A stretch of DNA of 64,000 nucleotides from Akkermansia muciniphila (GCA_945883495.1 CAMCXS010000016.1:1-64000), one strand, 5' to 3'. Positions 34,419 through 43,230 are shown, numbered from the stretch's first letter. Notes: generated by a model not told the origin, from the sequence alone. Numbers and translations: made by a program.

Positions 34419-36419
34419 ATGACGATATCAGCTCTCCCAACGTTTCGATTGGCCCGAGCCATCCAGCGTTTCCTCCTGCTCTCGCTGGTGGCCGCAGCCA
34501 CAGCCCATGCTGCCGACGATCACGGAGGAAGTGCTGCCGGCTGGTGGGACAAGGCATGGGCAATTCGCAAGCCCGTAAACTTGACCCCGGCCTCTGGCGC
34601 GGAACCAGCCGGTGCCAACCTCGTCCTCTTGCGCCTCCACGCAGGTAACTTTCAATTTGGAGCCGCCAAAGAAGACGGCAGTGACGTCCGGATCATCGCG
34701 GAAGACGGCAAGACCGAATTGCCCCTTCACTTTGAGCGCTACGACGCGTTGATGAACGAAGCCCTCCTCTGGGTCCTGATCCCAGAGATCAAGGCAGGGG
34801 CTACCACTCACCTTCATCTCTATTATGGCAATCCCGAGGCGCCCGCTTCCACCATCAGCGCGAAGGACAGCTTCCCGTCTACCGCCTCGCTGATTTATCA
34901 CTTCACAGATCGCGGTGCTCCAGCCCGGGACTCATCCGTCAATGGCAACTCCTCAACCACCGCGCCTGCGGTAACCGAAGGCGCACTGATCGCTGGCGGC
35001 ATCCTCCAATTCGGCACGAACGGCATTGATGTGCCCGGGTCAGATTCCTTGAAATGGGGCGCCGCGGCCGAGGTGACCATTTCCGCCTGGGTGAAGCCAA
35101 CCGCCCAAGCGGCGGGCGGCGCCCTCTTCAAGCGGGTGGACGGTGGTTCCTCGTTCGTGCTCGGTGTCGATTCCGGCATTCCCTACGTCGAGATCAAGGA
35201 TGGCTCGGGAACGGCGCGCACCGCGCCAGGTGAGGCGATCGCCGTCGGAGGCTGGAAACACCTCGCCGTCGTTGCGTCCACCACCAAGACCGATCTCTAC
35301 GTCGGGGGCAAGCCCTACGGCTCCATCCCCAAACCAATGCCTGCCCTGGCCACGCCGGGCACGATCGGGGGATCGATCGATGCCGGTGGCGGCTTCACGG
35401 GAGAGGTCGATGAATTCCAAATCCACAATGCAGCGCTCACCGCTGGCACGATTAACTTTCACGCCATCGCCGAGTCGGGCAGTGATGAAGCTCTCAAGAT
35501 GGTCGAGGTTTTGGAGGACGAGGGATCTGGGGGAACCTCTCACCGCCCGGAGTGGGTCGAGCATATTCTTCTTTTCGGCGACATTGCGGAGAAGATGAAG
35601 TTCGACGGTTGGGTAGCCGTCGCGCTTTGCGCCGTGATGATCGTGCTCAGCTGGTGGATCTCCATCGTCAAGTTCCTCTATCTGAATAGCATTCAGAAGG
35701 GCAGTGACATGTTCTTGAAGGAATGGCGCAAGCTCTCAGCGAGCCTCCACAAGCTCGACATCCACGATGAGGAGGGCCTGCAGACGCTGGGCGGCAATGT
35801 CTCTCGCGCGGCGCTCCACCAGATCAAGAAATCTCCGATTTATCATCTGTATCTCATCGGTTTTGAAGAAATCCGTCATCGGGCAAATGGTTCCGGCCGC
35901 CCGACTCTCTCTGCCCGCTCCATGCAGGCGATCAAGTCCGCCTTGGATTCCGGCTTGGTTCACGAGAGCCACAACATGACCGGCGGGTTGATTCTCCTCA
36001 CCATCAGCGTGGCTGGTGGTCCCTACATCGGTCTTCTCGGAACCGTTGTCGGGGTTATGATCACCTTCGCCGAGATCGCCAAAACCGGCGAGGTCGAGGT
36101 GGCCGCCATTGCGCCCGGTATCGCATCCGCGCTCCTCGCGACCACGGTCGGCCTGATCGTGGCGATCCCGGCACTCTTCAACTACAGCTACCTGAACACC
36201 CGCATCAAGGTGCTCCTTAGCTCCATGACCGTCTTCATTGATGAGTTCATTACGAAGTCTGCGGAAATTTTCCCGGAGCAGCCAGATTCCTCGCTTCCCC
36301 CGGCTCCACCCGCTCCGCTTCCACCGGCATCGCCAGTGGCCCCATCAATGCCTAGCCGTCCCGTCAGCTTCGGTCCTGGCGTTACACCTGGGCCGGCTCC
36401 AGCCGCTCCTGCGGAGTAG
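34419..36419 (+). CDS. DUF2341 + LamG-like domains fused to an ExbB/TolQ proton channel
   Basis: A 666-residue inner-membrane protein. After a signal peptide (FLLLSLVAAATAHA) comes a DUF2341-type domain (about 40-145, WWDKAWAIRKPVNLT and HLYYGNPEAP), then a concanavalin/LamG-like domain (about 155-345, with VTISAWVKPTAQ, HLAVVASTTKTDLYVGG and FTGEVDEFQIHNAAL). A membrane helix at about 402-425 (VAVALCAVMIVLSWWISIV) starts an ExbB module whose core is PYIGLLGTVVGVMITFAEI and GIASALLATTVGLIVAIPAL. The C-terminal tail is Pro/Ala-rich. So an extracytoplasmic glycan-binding-type region is joined to the motor channel. ExbD and a TonB-like gene follow at short gaps. A role in sensing or gripping a periplasmic polymer is inference. 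Confidence 0.88.
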   Translation: MTISALPTFRLARAIQRFLLLSLVAAATAHAADDHGGSAAGWWDKAWAIRKPVNLTPASGAEPAGANLVLLRLHAGNFQFGAAKEDGSDVRIIAEDGKTELPLHFERYDALMNEALLWVLIPEIKAGATTHLHLYYGNPEAPASTISAKDSFPSTASLIYHFTDRGAPARDSSVNGNSSTTAPAVTEGALIAGGILQFGTNGIDVPGSDSLKWGAAAEVTISAWVKPTAQAAGGALFKRVDGGSSFVLGVDSGIPYVEIKDGSGTARTAPGEAIAVGGWKHLAVVASTTKTDLYVGGKPYGSIPKPMPALATPGTIGGSIDAGGGFTGEVDEFQIHNAALTAGTINFHAIAESGSDEALKMVEVLEDEGSGGTSHRPEWVEHILLFGDIAEKMKFDGWVAVALCAVMIVLSWWISIVKFLYLNSIQKGSDMFLKEWRKLSASLHKLDIHDEEGLQTLGGNVSRAALHQIKKSPIYHLYLIGFEEIRHRANGSGRPTLSARSMQAIKSALDSGLVHESHNMTGGLILLTISVAGGPYIGLLGTVVGVMITFAEIAKTGEVEVAAIAPGIASALLATTVGLIVAIPALFNYSYLNTRIKVLLSSMTVFIDEFITKSAEIFPEQPDSSLPPAPPAPLPPASPVAPSMPSRPVSFGPGVTPGPAPAAPAE

Positions 36420-36439
36420 TATCAACCGGATAAACCTTC

Positions 36440-36844
36440 ATGCAGGCAGGCGACGACAAGAGCTTCGACGATATCAACGTCACCCCGATGGTAGACCTCT
36501 ACCTCGTGTTGCTGTTGATCTTCATCATCATGACCACTGCCGGCGTTCAAGGGGTCAAGGTGGATCTCCCCAAAGGCAGCAAACAACCCGCCAAGGACCT
36601 AGCAGGACCTAAGGGCAAGGCCGTGACCGTGAACAATGAGGGAAAAATTTTCCTCGATACCGTGCCTGTCACACTCGAACAGCTTGAGGCTAAGCTCAAC
36701 GAGCACAAGTCACAGAATCCGGATTTCCCCATCGTCGTCCGGGGAGATCGCGCCACGCAATACCAGGGCATCATGGATGTTCTGGACGTGATCGGCCGGG
36801 TGGGAATCACCAAGATCGGCCTCGCGACTCAGCCGCCAAAGTAA
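36440..36844 (+). CDS. exbD: ExbD-type biopolymer transport protein
   Basis: A 134-residue ExbD. The single membrane helix is preceded by FDDINVTPMVDLYLVLLLIF with the conserved aspartate at residue 18, and the periplasmic domain carries GKIFLDTVPVTLEQL and IVVRGDRATQYQGIMDVLDV, both typical. It begins 20 bases after the DUF2341-LamG-ExbB gene, which must supply its channel partner, and is followed by the TonB-like gene after 26 bases. This makes a self-contained ExbB-ExbD-TonB set separate from the one at the left edge of the window. Confidence 0.93.
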   Translation: MQAGDDKSFDDINVTPMVDLYLVLLLIFIIMTTAGVQGVKVDLPKGSKQPAKDLAGPKGKAVTVNNEGKIFLDTVPVTLEQLEAKLNEHKSQNPDFPIVVRGDRATQYQGIMDVLDVIGRVGITKIGLATQPPK

Positions 36845-36870
36845 CCAGTCACCGTTTCGCAGACGCGCCC

Positions 36871-37587
36871 ATGACCGCCAACTTCGACAACGAGGAAGAA
36901 TTTTCCTTCGCCCAGCACGGCGCGAAGATTGTTGGTCTTTTTCTCTTAGCGGCAGGTGCCGGGGCCTTAGTCGGCTGCGGAAAGAAGGAAGAACCAAAGA
37001 AATCATCGGTGAGAATGGTGGACTTGGCTTTGCCGCCGCTCCCCCCTCCTCCACCACCTCCTCCTCCGCCACCTCCGCCGCAGCAGCAGCCGGATCAACC
37101 GCCTCCAGAGGAAGAGGTTCAACAGTTTGTAGAGGAGACCGCGACGGACAGCGCACCGCCAGAGCCTGACCCAGCTCCTGCCGACAGTGAGCCAATGGCT
37201 ACCGGGGTGACTGGGGATGGGCCGCCGGATGGCTTTGGACTCGGATCCAGGGGCGGGGGCATGGGTTTCGGAGGCGGGAAAATTGGAGGCAGCGGTCGCA
37301 AAGGCGGCAGCAAGTACGGCTGGTATGCTGGGAAGGTCCAGACGGCCATCGCGGATGCTGTACGTTCCAATGATGCAACCCGTTCCGCAGTGATGAGCAT
37401 CCAAGTAAAAATATGGGCTGATGCCACCGGACGGGTCAGCAAGGCTCAGTTAGTCAGCTCAACGGGGAACCCGGAAATCGATAGTGCCCTCCGCAACGAG
37501 GTGCTTCGCGGTCTCCGCTTGCCTGAACCACCGCCCGCAGACATGCCGATGCCCATTAACCTTCGGATATCGGCACGCAAGCCATAA
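36871..37587 (+). CDS. tonB: TonB-like energy transducer with proline-rich linker
   Basis: A 238-residue protein with an acidic N-terminus, one hydrophobic segment (IVGLFLLAAGAGALVG, 20-35), a run of about 13 prolines followed by Gln/Pro/Glu-rich linker, a glycine-rich stretch (about 115-150) and a C-terminal TonB-type domain (about 155-238) with MSIQVKIWADATGRVSKAQL and IDSALRNEVLRGLRLPEPPP. TonB carries energy from ExbB-ExbD to outer-membrane proteins. Unusually, the hydrophobic segment ends in LVGC (Cys36), which fits a lipobox; it could be an anchor helix or a lipoprotein signal. No TonB-dependent receptor is adjacent; the likely outer-membrane partners are the TpsB and porin-like neighbours. 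Confidence 0.83.
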   Translation: MTANFDNEEEFSFAQHGAKIVGLFLLAAGAGALVGCGKKEEPKKSSVRMVDLALPPLPPPPPPPPPPPPPQQQPDQPPPEEEVQQFVEETATDSAPPEPDPAPADSEPMATGVTGDGPPDGFGLGSRGGGMGFGGGKIGGSGRKGGSKYGWYAGKVQTAIADAVRSNDATRSAVMSIQVKIWADATGRVSKAQLVSSTGNPEIDSALRNEVLRGLRLPEPPPADMPMPINLRISARKP

Positions 37588-37613
37588 GTTTTCTCGCCAT
37601 CTCTCCAAGTATC

Positions 37614-39506
37614 ATGCCTTTGTTAACGCGTACATCTTCGTTGTGCTCCCTCAGGGCCCATCTCTCCCGGATGGCATTGGTGGTCGGGCTTATGGCCACC
37701 GCTCCAGCTCAGGAGCTCCCCTCTCCATTTGGCGCCCAAGAAGCGCCGGCGCCTGACGGACTGGGACCAGCACCGCTGACAAATGGTCTTTTCCCTACAG
37801 GTGACCTTCAGCTCGAACCTCCGCCGTCCTTGGAAGCATTTCAAACGCCGGCTTCCGCCGCTCCACCGGTTGTAACGGGTAGCGTCGTCGTCAACCTTAT
37901 CAACCACCTCGTTGCCAAAGGCATTCTCAGCCAGGGAGACGCGGCGGACATGATGATCCAGGCCCAACAAGAAGCGCAGGTTCACAACCAGAACGCCGCA
38001 ACGGCTGCGCTTGTCGCCGAAGATATGACCCTGACCTCCGATGAGGATGTCGTCGTCAGTTATGTCCCTGAGCCAGTGAAGGCTCGTATGCAGGCGGAAA
38101 TCAGCCAACAGGTGCTCGCCCAAGCCAAGGCGGAAGCCTGGGGTGCATCAAACTCTCCGGAGTGGGCCAAAAACATGCGCTTCTTCGCCGATTTCCGGAC
38201 ACGAAACGATTTCACTGTCTTCCCCGACGGCAATGAAGCCACCGGCTCCTTCCCAGATTTCAACCGCATCAATCGGGGAGAACCCTACGACATCACGGGA
38301 ATCGTCTTTTCCCCGCAACGGAACGTGGAGGAGAATCGGAATCGGCACCGGATTCGGGCTCGCTTCGGCGCGGAGATGGATCTGGGGGATGGATTCCTGT
38401 TTGGCGCCCGGATTGCCACCGGCAGTGATATCAGCCCGGTGAGCACAAACCAAACCCTCAGCGGAGAATTTGGAAAATACCAACTCTGGCTTGATCAAGC
38501 CTTCCTCCGTTGGCACGGCGGCACGGATCAAACTGGATTGAAGGTTACCGCGGGACGCATGCCCAACCCCTTTTTCCGGACAAGTGTCAATATGTGGGAC
38601 GATGACCTGAATTTTGATGGCTTGGCCGTTCAGCTGAACCACCACCTCAACAGCCGCGTCTCTCCCTTCCTCAATGCGGGTATTTTCCCGGTCTTTACGA
38701 GCCTCTTCGATCAACCTTTCAACAGCCCGGACAAGGCCGACACTCTCGACAAATGGCTTCAAGCTCTTCAAATCGGGGCCAAGCTTGAAGGCGACGAAGA
38801 CAACGTAACGGCACAGTTGGGCGCGGGCATCTTCCACTTTGATAACATTGAGGGCAAGTTCTCCGATCCGTTTCTTCCCCTTACCGTCCTTGACGCCGGG
38901 AGCACTGACGACCGACGGCCCTCCTTTGCGCAGAAAGGCAATAGCTACATGCCGCTCAGGGTCATCATTCCAGATCCGCTCAATGATTTCGGAACATCGA
39001 AACAATGGCAGTATTTCGGCTTGGCTTCAAAGTTCAATATTCTCGCCTACAATGCCCGCATCGATTTCAACTTCTTTGAACCATTCCAGATCTCTATGCT
39101 CGGAGACATCTCCACCAACCTTGGATTTGATGCGGACGACATCGATCGCAAAGCCATAGCTACCAACCGGGGTCCGGTTACAGCTGAAGATCCTCTTGGA
39201 CGTTTCGATGGTGGCGCCAACGCCTGGAACCTCGGTCTCCACGTAGGCCCTCAGGCCCTGACAAAGAAGGGTGATTGGGACGCCCACATTGGATACCGCT
39301 ATATCGAATCTGATGCCGTGGTCGATGGCTTCAACGATTCCGCGTTCGGTCTGGGCGGCACCAACATGGAAGGCTTCACCGTCGGTGCTGGAATGGCCGT
39401 AACTCCCCGGATCAACCTCAACCTGCGTTGGATGGGAGCCTCGGAAATCGCCGGCCCGCCCCTGAAATCCGACGTCATTCAATTCGACATCAACGCGCGA
39501 TTCTGA
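37614..39506 (+). CDS. Putative outer-membrane porin
   Basis: A 630-residue exported protein. After a signal region (RMALVVGLMATAPAQ) and a Pro-rich stretch comes a helical, coiled-coil-like part (about 85-185, INHLVAKGILSQGDAADMMI) and then a long beta-barrel (about 190-630) with alternating aromatic strands such as RHRIRARFGAEMDLGDGFLF and LKVTAGRMPNPFFRTSVNMW, ending FDINARF with a terminal phenylalanine. The pattern fits the 'putative porin' group (PF16930-like). It starts 27 bases after the TonB-like gene and is followed after nine bases by the coiled-coil gene, so it is part of the same module and may be the outer-membrane channel served by it. Confidence 0.8.
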   Translation: MPLLTRTSSLCSLRAHLSRMALVVGLMATAPAQELPSPFGAQEAPAPDGLGPAPLTNGLFPTGDLQLEPPPSLEAFQTPASAAPPVVTGSVVVNLINHLVAKGILSQGDAADMMIQAQQEAQVHNQNAATAALVAEDMTLTSDEDVVVSYVPEPVKARMQAEISQQVLAQAKAEAWGASNSPEWAKNMRFFADFRTRNDFTVFPDGNEATGSFPDFNRINRGEPYDITGIVFSPQRNVEENRNRHRIRARFGAEMDLGDGFLFGARIATGSDISPVSTNQTLSGEFGKYQLWLDQAFLRWHGGTDQTGLKVTAGRMPNPFFRTSVNMWDDDLNFDGLAVQLNHHLNSRVSPFLNAGIFPVFTSLFDQPFNSPDKADTLDKWLQALQIGAKLEGDEDNVTAQLGAGIFHFDNIEGKFSDPFLPLTVLDAGSTDDRRPSFAQKGNSYMPLRVIIPDPLNDFGTSKQWQYFGLASKFNILAYNARIDFNFFEPFQISMLGDISTNLGFDADDIDRKAIATNRGPVTAEDPLGRFDGGANAWNLGLHVGPQALTKKGDWDAHIGYRYIESDAVVDGFNDSAFGLGGTNMEGFTVGAGMAVTPRINLNLRWMGASEIAGPPLKSDVIQFDINARF

Positions 39507-39514
39507 GAAAGACC

Positions 39515-40237
39515 ATGCACTCACCGAACTTCGTTTCCGCCTACTTCCGCACCATGGTCGCCATCACCTTGGCGTGTCCGGCCATCTCCCAAGCGCAGGA
39601 GGAAGTCTCCCCTGTCGAGTTGAAGCTCCGCGAAGCTCTACGGAACTCGATGATCCAACAACGCACTGTCGAGGGCGAACGCGCCCGCCTGGATGCCGAG
39701 CTCCAAGCGCTTAAAGTCCAGAGCGAGCGCCAAATCGCCGATCTCAAACGCGCGCTCAGCGAGGCGACCAAACAAGCCGATTCCGACAAGGCGGTTGCGG
39801 ATCAAAAACTCAAGGAAACGACCGAGCGCCTCAAAGTGGCCGAAGGTCAGGTAGGGGCTCTGGCGGCTTCACTTGATCAGTGGAAAGCCTCGCACATCCA
39901 GCTCTCCGACATCACCCGGAAGAAAGAAGCAGACCGCGCTAAACTGGAAGCAGAGAATGTGGATCTGAAGAACCTCGTGAAGGACCGCGAGCGCCGTAAT
40001 CTGGAACTCTACGAAACGGGCAAGGAAATCCTCGATCGCTATCGGTCCTTCGGCCTCGGCAAAGCAATTTCAGCCCGCGAACCCTTTACCGGGCTCGCCA
40101 AAGTGAAGCTGGAGGAGCAGGTTCAGGGATATCAAAACCAGCTTGCTGATGGCTTTGTGAAGTCCGGAGAGCCTGCGCGAGTCGAGGCCATCCGCTCCGA
40201 TGCTCCGGCAGCAGAGGTTTCTGCGGCAACCCCGTGA
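39515..40237 (+). CDS. Exported coiled-coil protein of unknown function
   Basis: A 240-residue protein with a signal peptide (TMVAITLACPAISQAQ) and then an almost continuous predicted coiled coil from about residue 35 to 175 (heptads in RTVEGERARLDAELQALKVQ and RKKEADRAKLEAENVDLKNL). The C-terminal part (180-240) has GLGKAISAREPFTGLAKVKL. No enzyme motif. It is the last gene of the TpsB-ExbB-ExbD-TonB-porin run, separated from the porin gene by nine bases, and its length could let it span part of the periplasm, like the adaptor proteins of other envelope machines. That role is inference. Confidence 0.75.
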   Translation: MHSPNFVSAYFRTMVAITLACPAISQAQEEVSPVELKLREALRNSMIQQRTVEGERARLDAELQALKVQSERQIADLKRALSEATKQADSDKAVADQKLKETTERLKVAEGQVGALAASLDQWKASHIQLSDITRKKEADRAKLEAENVDLKNLVKDRERRNLELYETGKEILDRYRSFGLGKAISAREPFTGLAKVKLEEQVQGYQNQLADGFVKSGEPARVEAIRSDAPAAEVSAATP

Positions 40238-40444
40238 GGGACAGCGCCCTTTCGCTTGGTGCAATGAGGGTAAGGCTGTCCTTTCCGTGATCCGCAAGGC
40301 TCGCTTTCACTGAACGCGTACGCTTTTTGCCTATAGCCCTACTTCAATCGACTACGCGACGATCACCTCCACTGCCCATTTCGTTTTCTGACTCTCAGCT
40401 CTAGGCTCATGCTGTTCCTCAACAGCCACACCGACAGCTAAGTC

Positions 40445-41365
40445 ATGATTGCCCAGGAGTTTGAAACCGCTGAAGACCGCGCCATCCAAAAACTCGCTGA
40501 GTCTCCCTTCCTCCGAACTTGGAAGAGAGCCTTCGCTTTGGCAACGGGACTCGAAGCGGAACTGATTGCGGCAGAGGGTCACGAGGCCACGAGCTGTCAA
40601 GACAGCCGCACGGCCAACCCATTCTGCCGGTCGCTTCAGGCGTCCCAGGGATGCCAGGCATGCGTGGCGACTCGGCAATCTCTCTGGCGCGATGCCGCAG
40701 ATCGCGCCGCTACTACAAAGTGCTTCGCGGGCATGCGCGAAGCCGCCGTTCCGGTCCGCGTTGGAGATCACGCCATCGCCTATCTGGTGGCAGGGCAAAT
40801 CTTTGACCACAGCCCAACCACCGAGGACTTCACCCCAGTTGAAGCTCGCTTGCGACGCGACGGATTCACCGGGGAGCAAATTGCCGAACTACGTGAGGCC
40901 TACGCCGCGAGCCCGGTCATGGAAGTGTATCGGTTCCAAGCCGCCACCACCTTGCTCGTCGCCTTCTCCCTCCAACTGGCGGCCGAACTGAATCGACTCC
41001 TTCTGGCAGAGGAGAATGTCGAGTCCCCTGCCATTTGCCGCGCCAAGCAGTACATCAACGCGCATCTGGACGAGCGGATCTCCCTCGACGACGTGGCCGC
41101 GCATGTCTGCGTCAGTCCGTTCTACTTCTGCAAGATCTTCAAGCAGGCCACCGGTATGACTCTCACGGAGTATGTCAATCGACGCCGAGTGGAGTGGGCC
41201 AAGCGCAAACTCCTCAATCCGCATGCCCGGGTCACCGAAGTGGCGTTCGATGTCGGCTACCAATCTTTGTCACAGTTCAACCGCAGCTTCCTGAAGTACG
41301 CGGGAGAATCTCCCACCAAATTCCGGGAACAAGCGCACACGGATCACATCTGCGAAGCCGCCTGA
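40445..41365 (+). CDS. AraC-family regulator with PocR sensory domain
   Basis: A 306-residue regulator. Residues 15-165 are a PocR-type ligand domain with its cysteine pattern (FCRSLQASQGCQACVATRQ, then KCFAGMREAAVPV and YLVAGQIFD). Residues 205-300 hold the double helix-turn-helix of AraC proteins: ISLDDVAAHVCVSPFYFCKI and VTEVAFDVGYQSLSQFNRSF. PocR domains are thought to bind small hydrocarbon-type ligands such as 1,3-propanediol and may sense metal or redox state through the cysteines. It stands before a run of stress-related genes on the same strand and may control them; this is inferred from position only. Confidence 0.9.
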   Translation: MIAQEFETAEDRAIQKLAESPFLRTWKRAFALATGLEAELIAAEGHEATSCQDSRTANPFCRSLQASQGCQACVATRQSLWRDAADRAATTKCFAGMREAAVPVRVGDHAIAYLVAGQIFDHSPTTEDFTPVEARLRRDGFTGEQIAELREAYAASPVMEVYRFQAATTLLVAFSLQLAAELNRLLLAEENVESPAICRAKQYINAHLDERISLDDVAAHVCVSPFYFCKIFKQATGMTLTEYVNRRRVEWAKRKLLNPHARVTEVAFDVGYQSLSQFNRSFLKYAGESPTKFREQAHTDHICEAA

Positions 41366-41507
41366 GCCTTTGATCCGGGTGCGGCTGCAAGCTCGGCCCG
41401 CCCCGCGCGCCTCCAACGATCGCGACGCCTGACGTGCCAATCGACAATCAAGGGCTGACAACGGGCGCGTGGCAGCCACACAGTTCTAGGGGTTAAGGTG
41501 TATCACA

Positions 41508-41873
41508 ATGACGGAGACTCAGACGGCAGAGCTGAAAAATAGACTTCTCGCTGAACGGGAGGCCATCAGCCGGAACCTCCAAGAGCATCGCGGAGACCGG
41601 ATCGCACTCGACACCCCTGCACGAGATGCCGCAGACCGGGGCGACAGCGAGATTGAACGTGCCTTGGAACATCGCCTGGCCCTGGACGACGCCCACCTCA
41701 TCCAGAAAATCGACTTTGCTTTGAAGCGCATTGAGGAAGGCAGCTACGGCGCTTGCGAGGTCTGCGGGGCTGAGATTCCGATCGAACGGCTCCTCGCCAA
41801 ACCTTCCGTTTCCACTTGCCGCTTTTGCCAACAAGCCAAGGAAGATCACAGTCATGTCGAATCGAATCACTGA
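41508..41873 (+). CDS. dksA: DksA/TraR-family zinc-finger protein
   Basis: A 121-residue protein of the DksA/TraR family, which binds in the secondary channel of RNA polymerase and, with ppGpp, adjusts transcription in stress. The N-terminal coiled coil runs to about residue 85 and includes DAADRGDSEIERALEHRLA; the zinc finger has CEVCGAEIP and CRFCQ, all four cysteines present. The tip motif is DxxDR-like rather than the canonical DxxDxA. It lies 142 bases after the PocR-AraC gene and its end overlaps the start of the cytochrome gene by 20 bases. Confidence 0.9.
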   Translation: MTETQTAELKNRLLAEREAISRNLQEHRGDRIALDTPARDAADRGDSEIERALEHRLALDDAHLIQKIDFALKRIEEGSYGACEVCGAEIPIERLLAKPSVSTCRFCQQAKEDHSHVESNH

Positions 41874-42306
41874 ATCGCATCTGCTCACCGCACTTCTTGC
41901 CGTCTTCTCGTTGTGCGCCACTTCCGCCGAGGAGCTCCGGCTTCCGTTGGGAGACGCGGAGGCAGGCAGGCAAGCCTTCGTCGATCTCCGCTGCATTCAC
42001 TGCCACGCTGTGGAGGGAGCCGCAATTGATCACATTGAGCTCGGCAGCCGCCTCGATCTCAAGCTAGCAGTCGCCAAGCCCCGCTTTGTGCGAAGCTCCA
42101 ACGGCTTGCTGACAGCCATTACCAATCCAAGGCACGTGGTCCAAGAGCAGTACCGCCAACTGCTCGATCCCGCCCAAACTGCGGAAGCTGAGCCGTTTAT
42201 GCTCGATCTCACTCGGTCGATGACAGTCCGGCAACTCATCGACCTCCTTACGTTCCTCGACGAGCGCTACGCGGCCAACCAGCCGGACTACGTCCCGCGC
42301 CGATGA
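41854..42306 (+). CDS. Small monohaem c-type cytochrome
   Basis: A 150-residue exported protein with a signal peptide (LLTALLAVFSLCATSAEE) and one haem-binding motif, CIHCH, near residue 49. A distal methionine ligand is probably in EPFMLDLTRSM. The fold is that of a class I cytochrome c. It is likely a periplasmic electron carrier. The start ATG at 41854 lies within the end of the dksA-like gene (20-base overlap), which argues for co-expression of the two. No cytochrome oxidase genes are near, so the electron partners are unknown. Confidence 0.85.
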   Translation: MSNRITESHLLTALLAVFSLCATSAEELRLPLGDAEAGRQAFVDLRCIHCHAVEGAAIDHIELGSRLDLKLAVAKPRFVRSSNGLLTAITNPRHVVQEQYRQLLDPAQTAEAEPFMLDLTRSMTVRQLIDLLTFLDERYAANQPDYVPRR

Positions 42307-42366
42307 TCGCTCATGCCGGCCAATTTCGCGGATGCAACCCGGAACCTCTTGCCTAAACTGCCGTCG

Positions 42367-43209
42367 ATGAACTCTACGATCCAACGGATTCTGGTGCCGC
42401 TTGACCCTTCCCCATACTCCGAAGCGGCCACGCTCCGGGCCTGCGATGTCGCTCAGCGTCACTATGCTCAGGTCACCGGATTGGCCGTTCTTGATTCCCC
42501 CGAAATCCGCCGCCGTTTTTCCCCTGTGGAAGTCGCTCATTGGCCTTCCATCCGGGAGAACCTCACCACTGGCCTCGAGCAAGCGCACCAAGTCATCGCC
42601 CGCGCCAAGGAACGGTTCGCCATGACTTGCGACGCCAAGCACGTCGCGCACAGTGAAGACGAACTGTCCGGCGTCCCCGCCTCCATCATCACCGAGACGG
42701 CGGCTTTGTACGACCTCGTCATCATGGGGTTGCGCACTTACTATCACTTTGAAACCCGGGAAGCGGATGGCGACTCCCTCGCGCGCGTCCTCGACCGCAC
42801 CGCCTCGCCCGTTTTGGCGGTTCCATCACAAACCGGCGGATCCTTCAAACGCGTGCTGATCGCCTACGACGGTAGCTTTCCTGCGGCCCGCGCGATTCGC
42901 GATTTCGTTGGCTTTGCCCGGCCCTATGACTTTGAAATCAACGTCTTCGCCTCCGGAGACGACCGGGCCCAATCCGATGCCCTCCTGGCCCGAGTGGGAA
43001 CGTATCTGCGCTCCCACGATTTCGCCAATTTTCACATCCATGCGACTTCCCAAGCTCCGTGGGACTTCGTGCGAGAAGAATTCCTCGACTCCACCGATAT
43101 CGTGGTGGCTGGAATTCACTCCCGGAAGTTCCTCGTCGATCCGTTCGTGGGCAGTTTCACCCGGAACCTGATCGAAGCCAACAAGGTCTCCCTTTTTCTT
43201 TCGCATTAG
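42367..43209 (+). CDS. Tandem-domain universal stress protein
   Basis: A 280-residue protein with two UspA-type domains: residues 1-155 (RILVPLDPSPYSEAATLRAC, then LYDLVIMGLRTY) and 158-280 (RVLIAYDGSFPAARAIRDFV, then STDIVVAGIHSRK). The second domain ends SLFLSH. The nucleotide-binding GxxG(S/T) signature is not obvious in either half, so ATP binding is uncertain. It lies 60 bases after the cytochrome gene and before the ribosome hibernation factor gene, in a same-strand group of stress proteins. ATG 42367 gives a normal UspA N-terminus; a start at 42313 would add 18 residues. Confidence 0.88.
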   Translation: MNSTIQRILVPLDPSPYSEAATLRACDVAQRHYAQVTGLAVLDSPEIRRRFSPVEVAHWPSIRENLTTGLEQAHQVIARAKERFAMTCDAKHVAHSEDELSGVPASIITETAALYDLVIMGLRTYYHFETREADGDSLARVLDRTASPVLAVPSQTGGSFKRVLIAYDGSFPAARAIRDFVGFARPYDFEINVFASGDDRAQSDALLARVGTYLRSHDFANFHIHATSQAPWDFVREEFLDSTDIVVAGIHSRKFLVDPFVGSFTRNLIEANKVSLFLSH

Positions 43210-43230
43210 TTTCTTTCATCCCAAACAACA

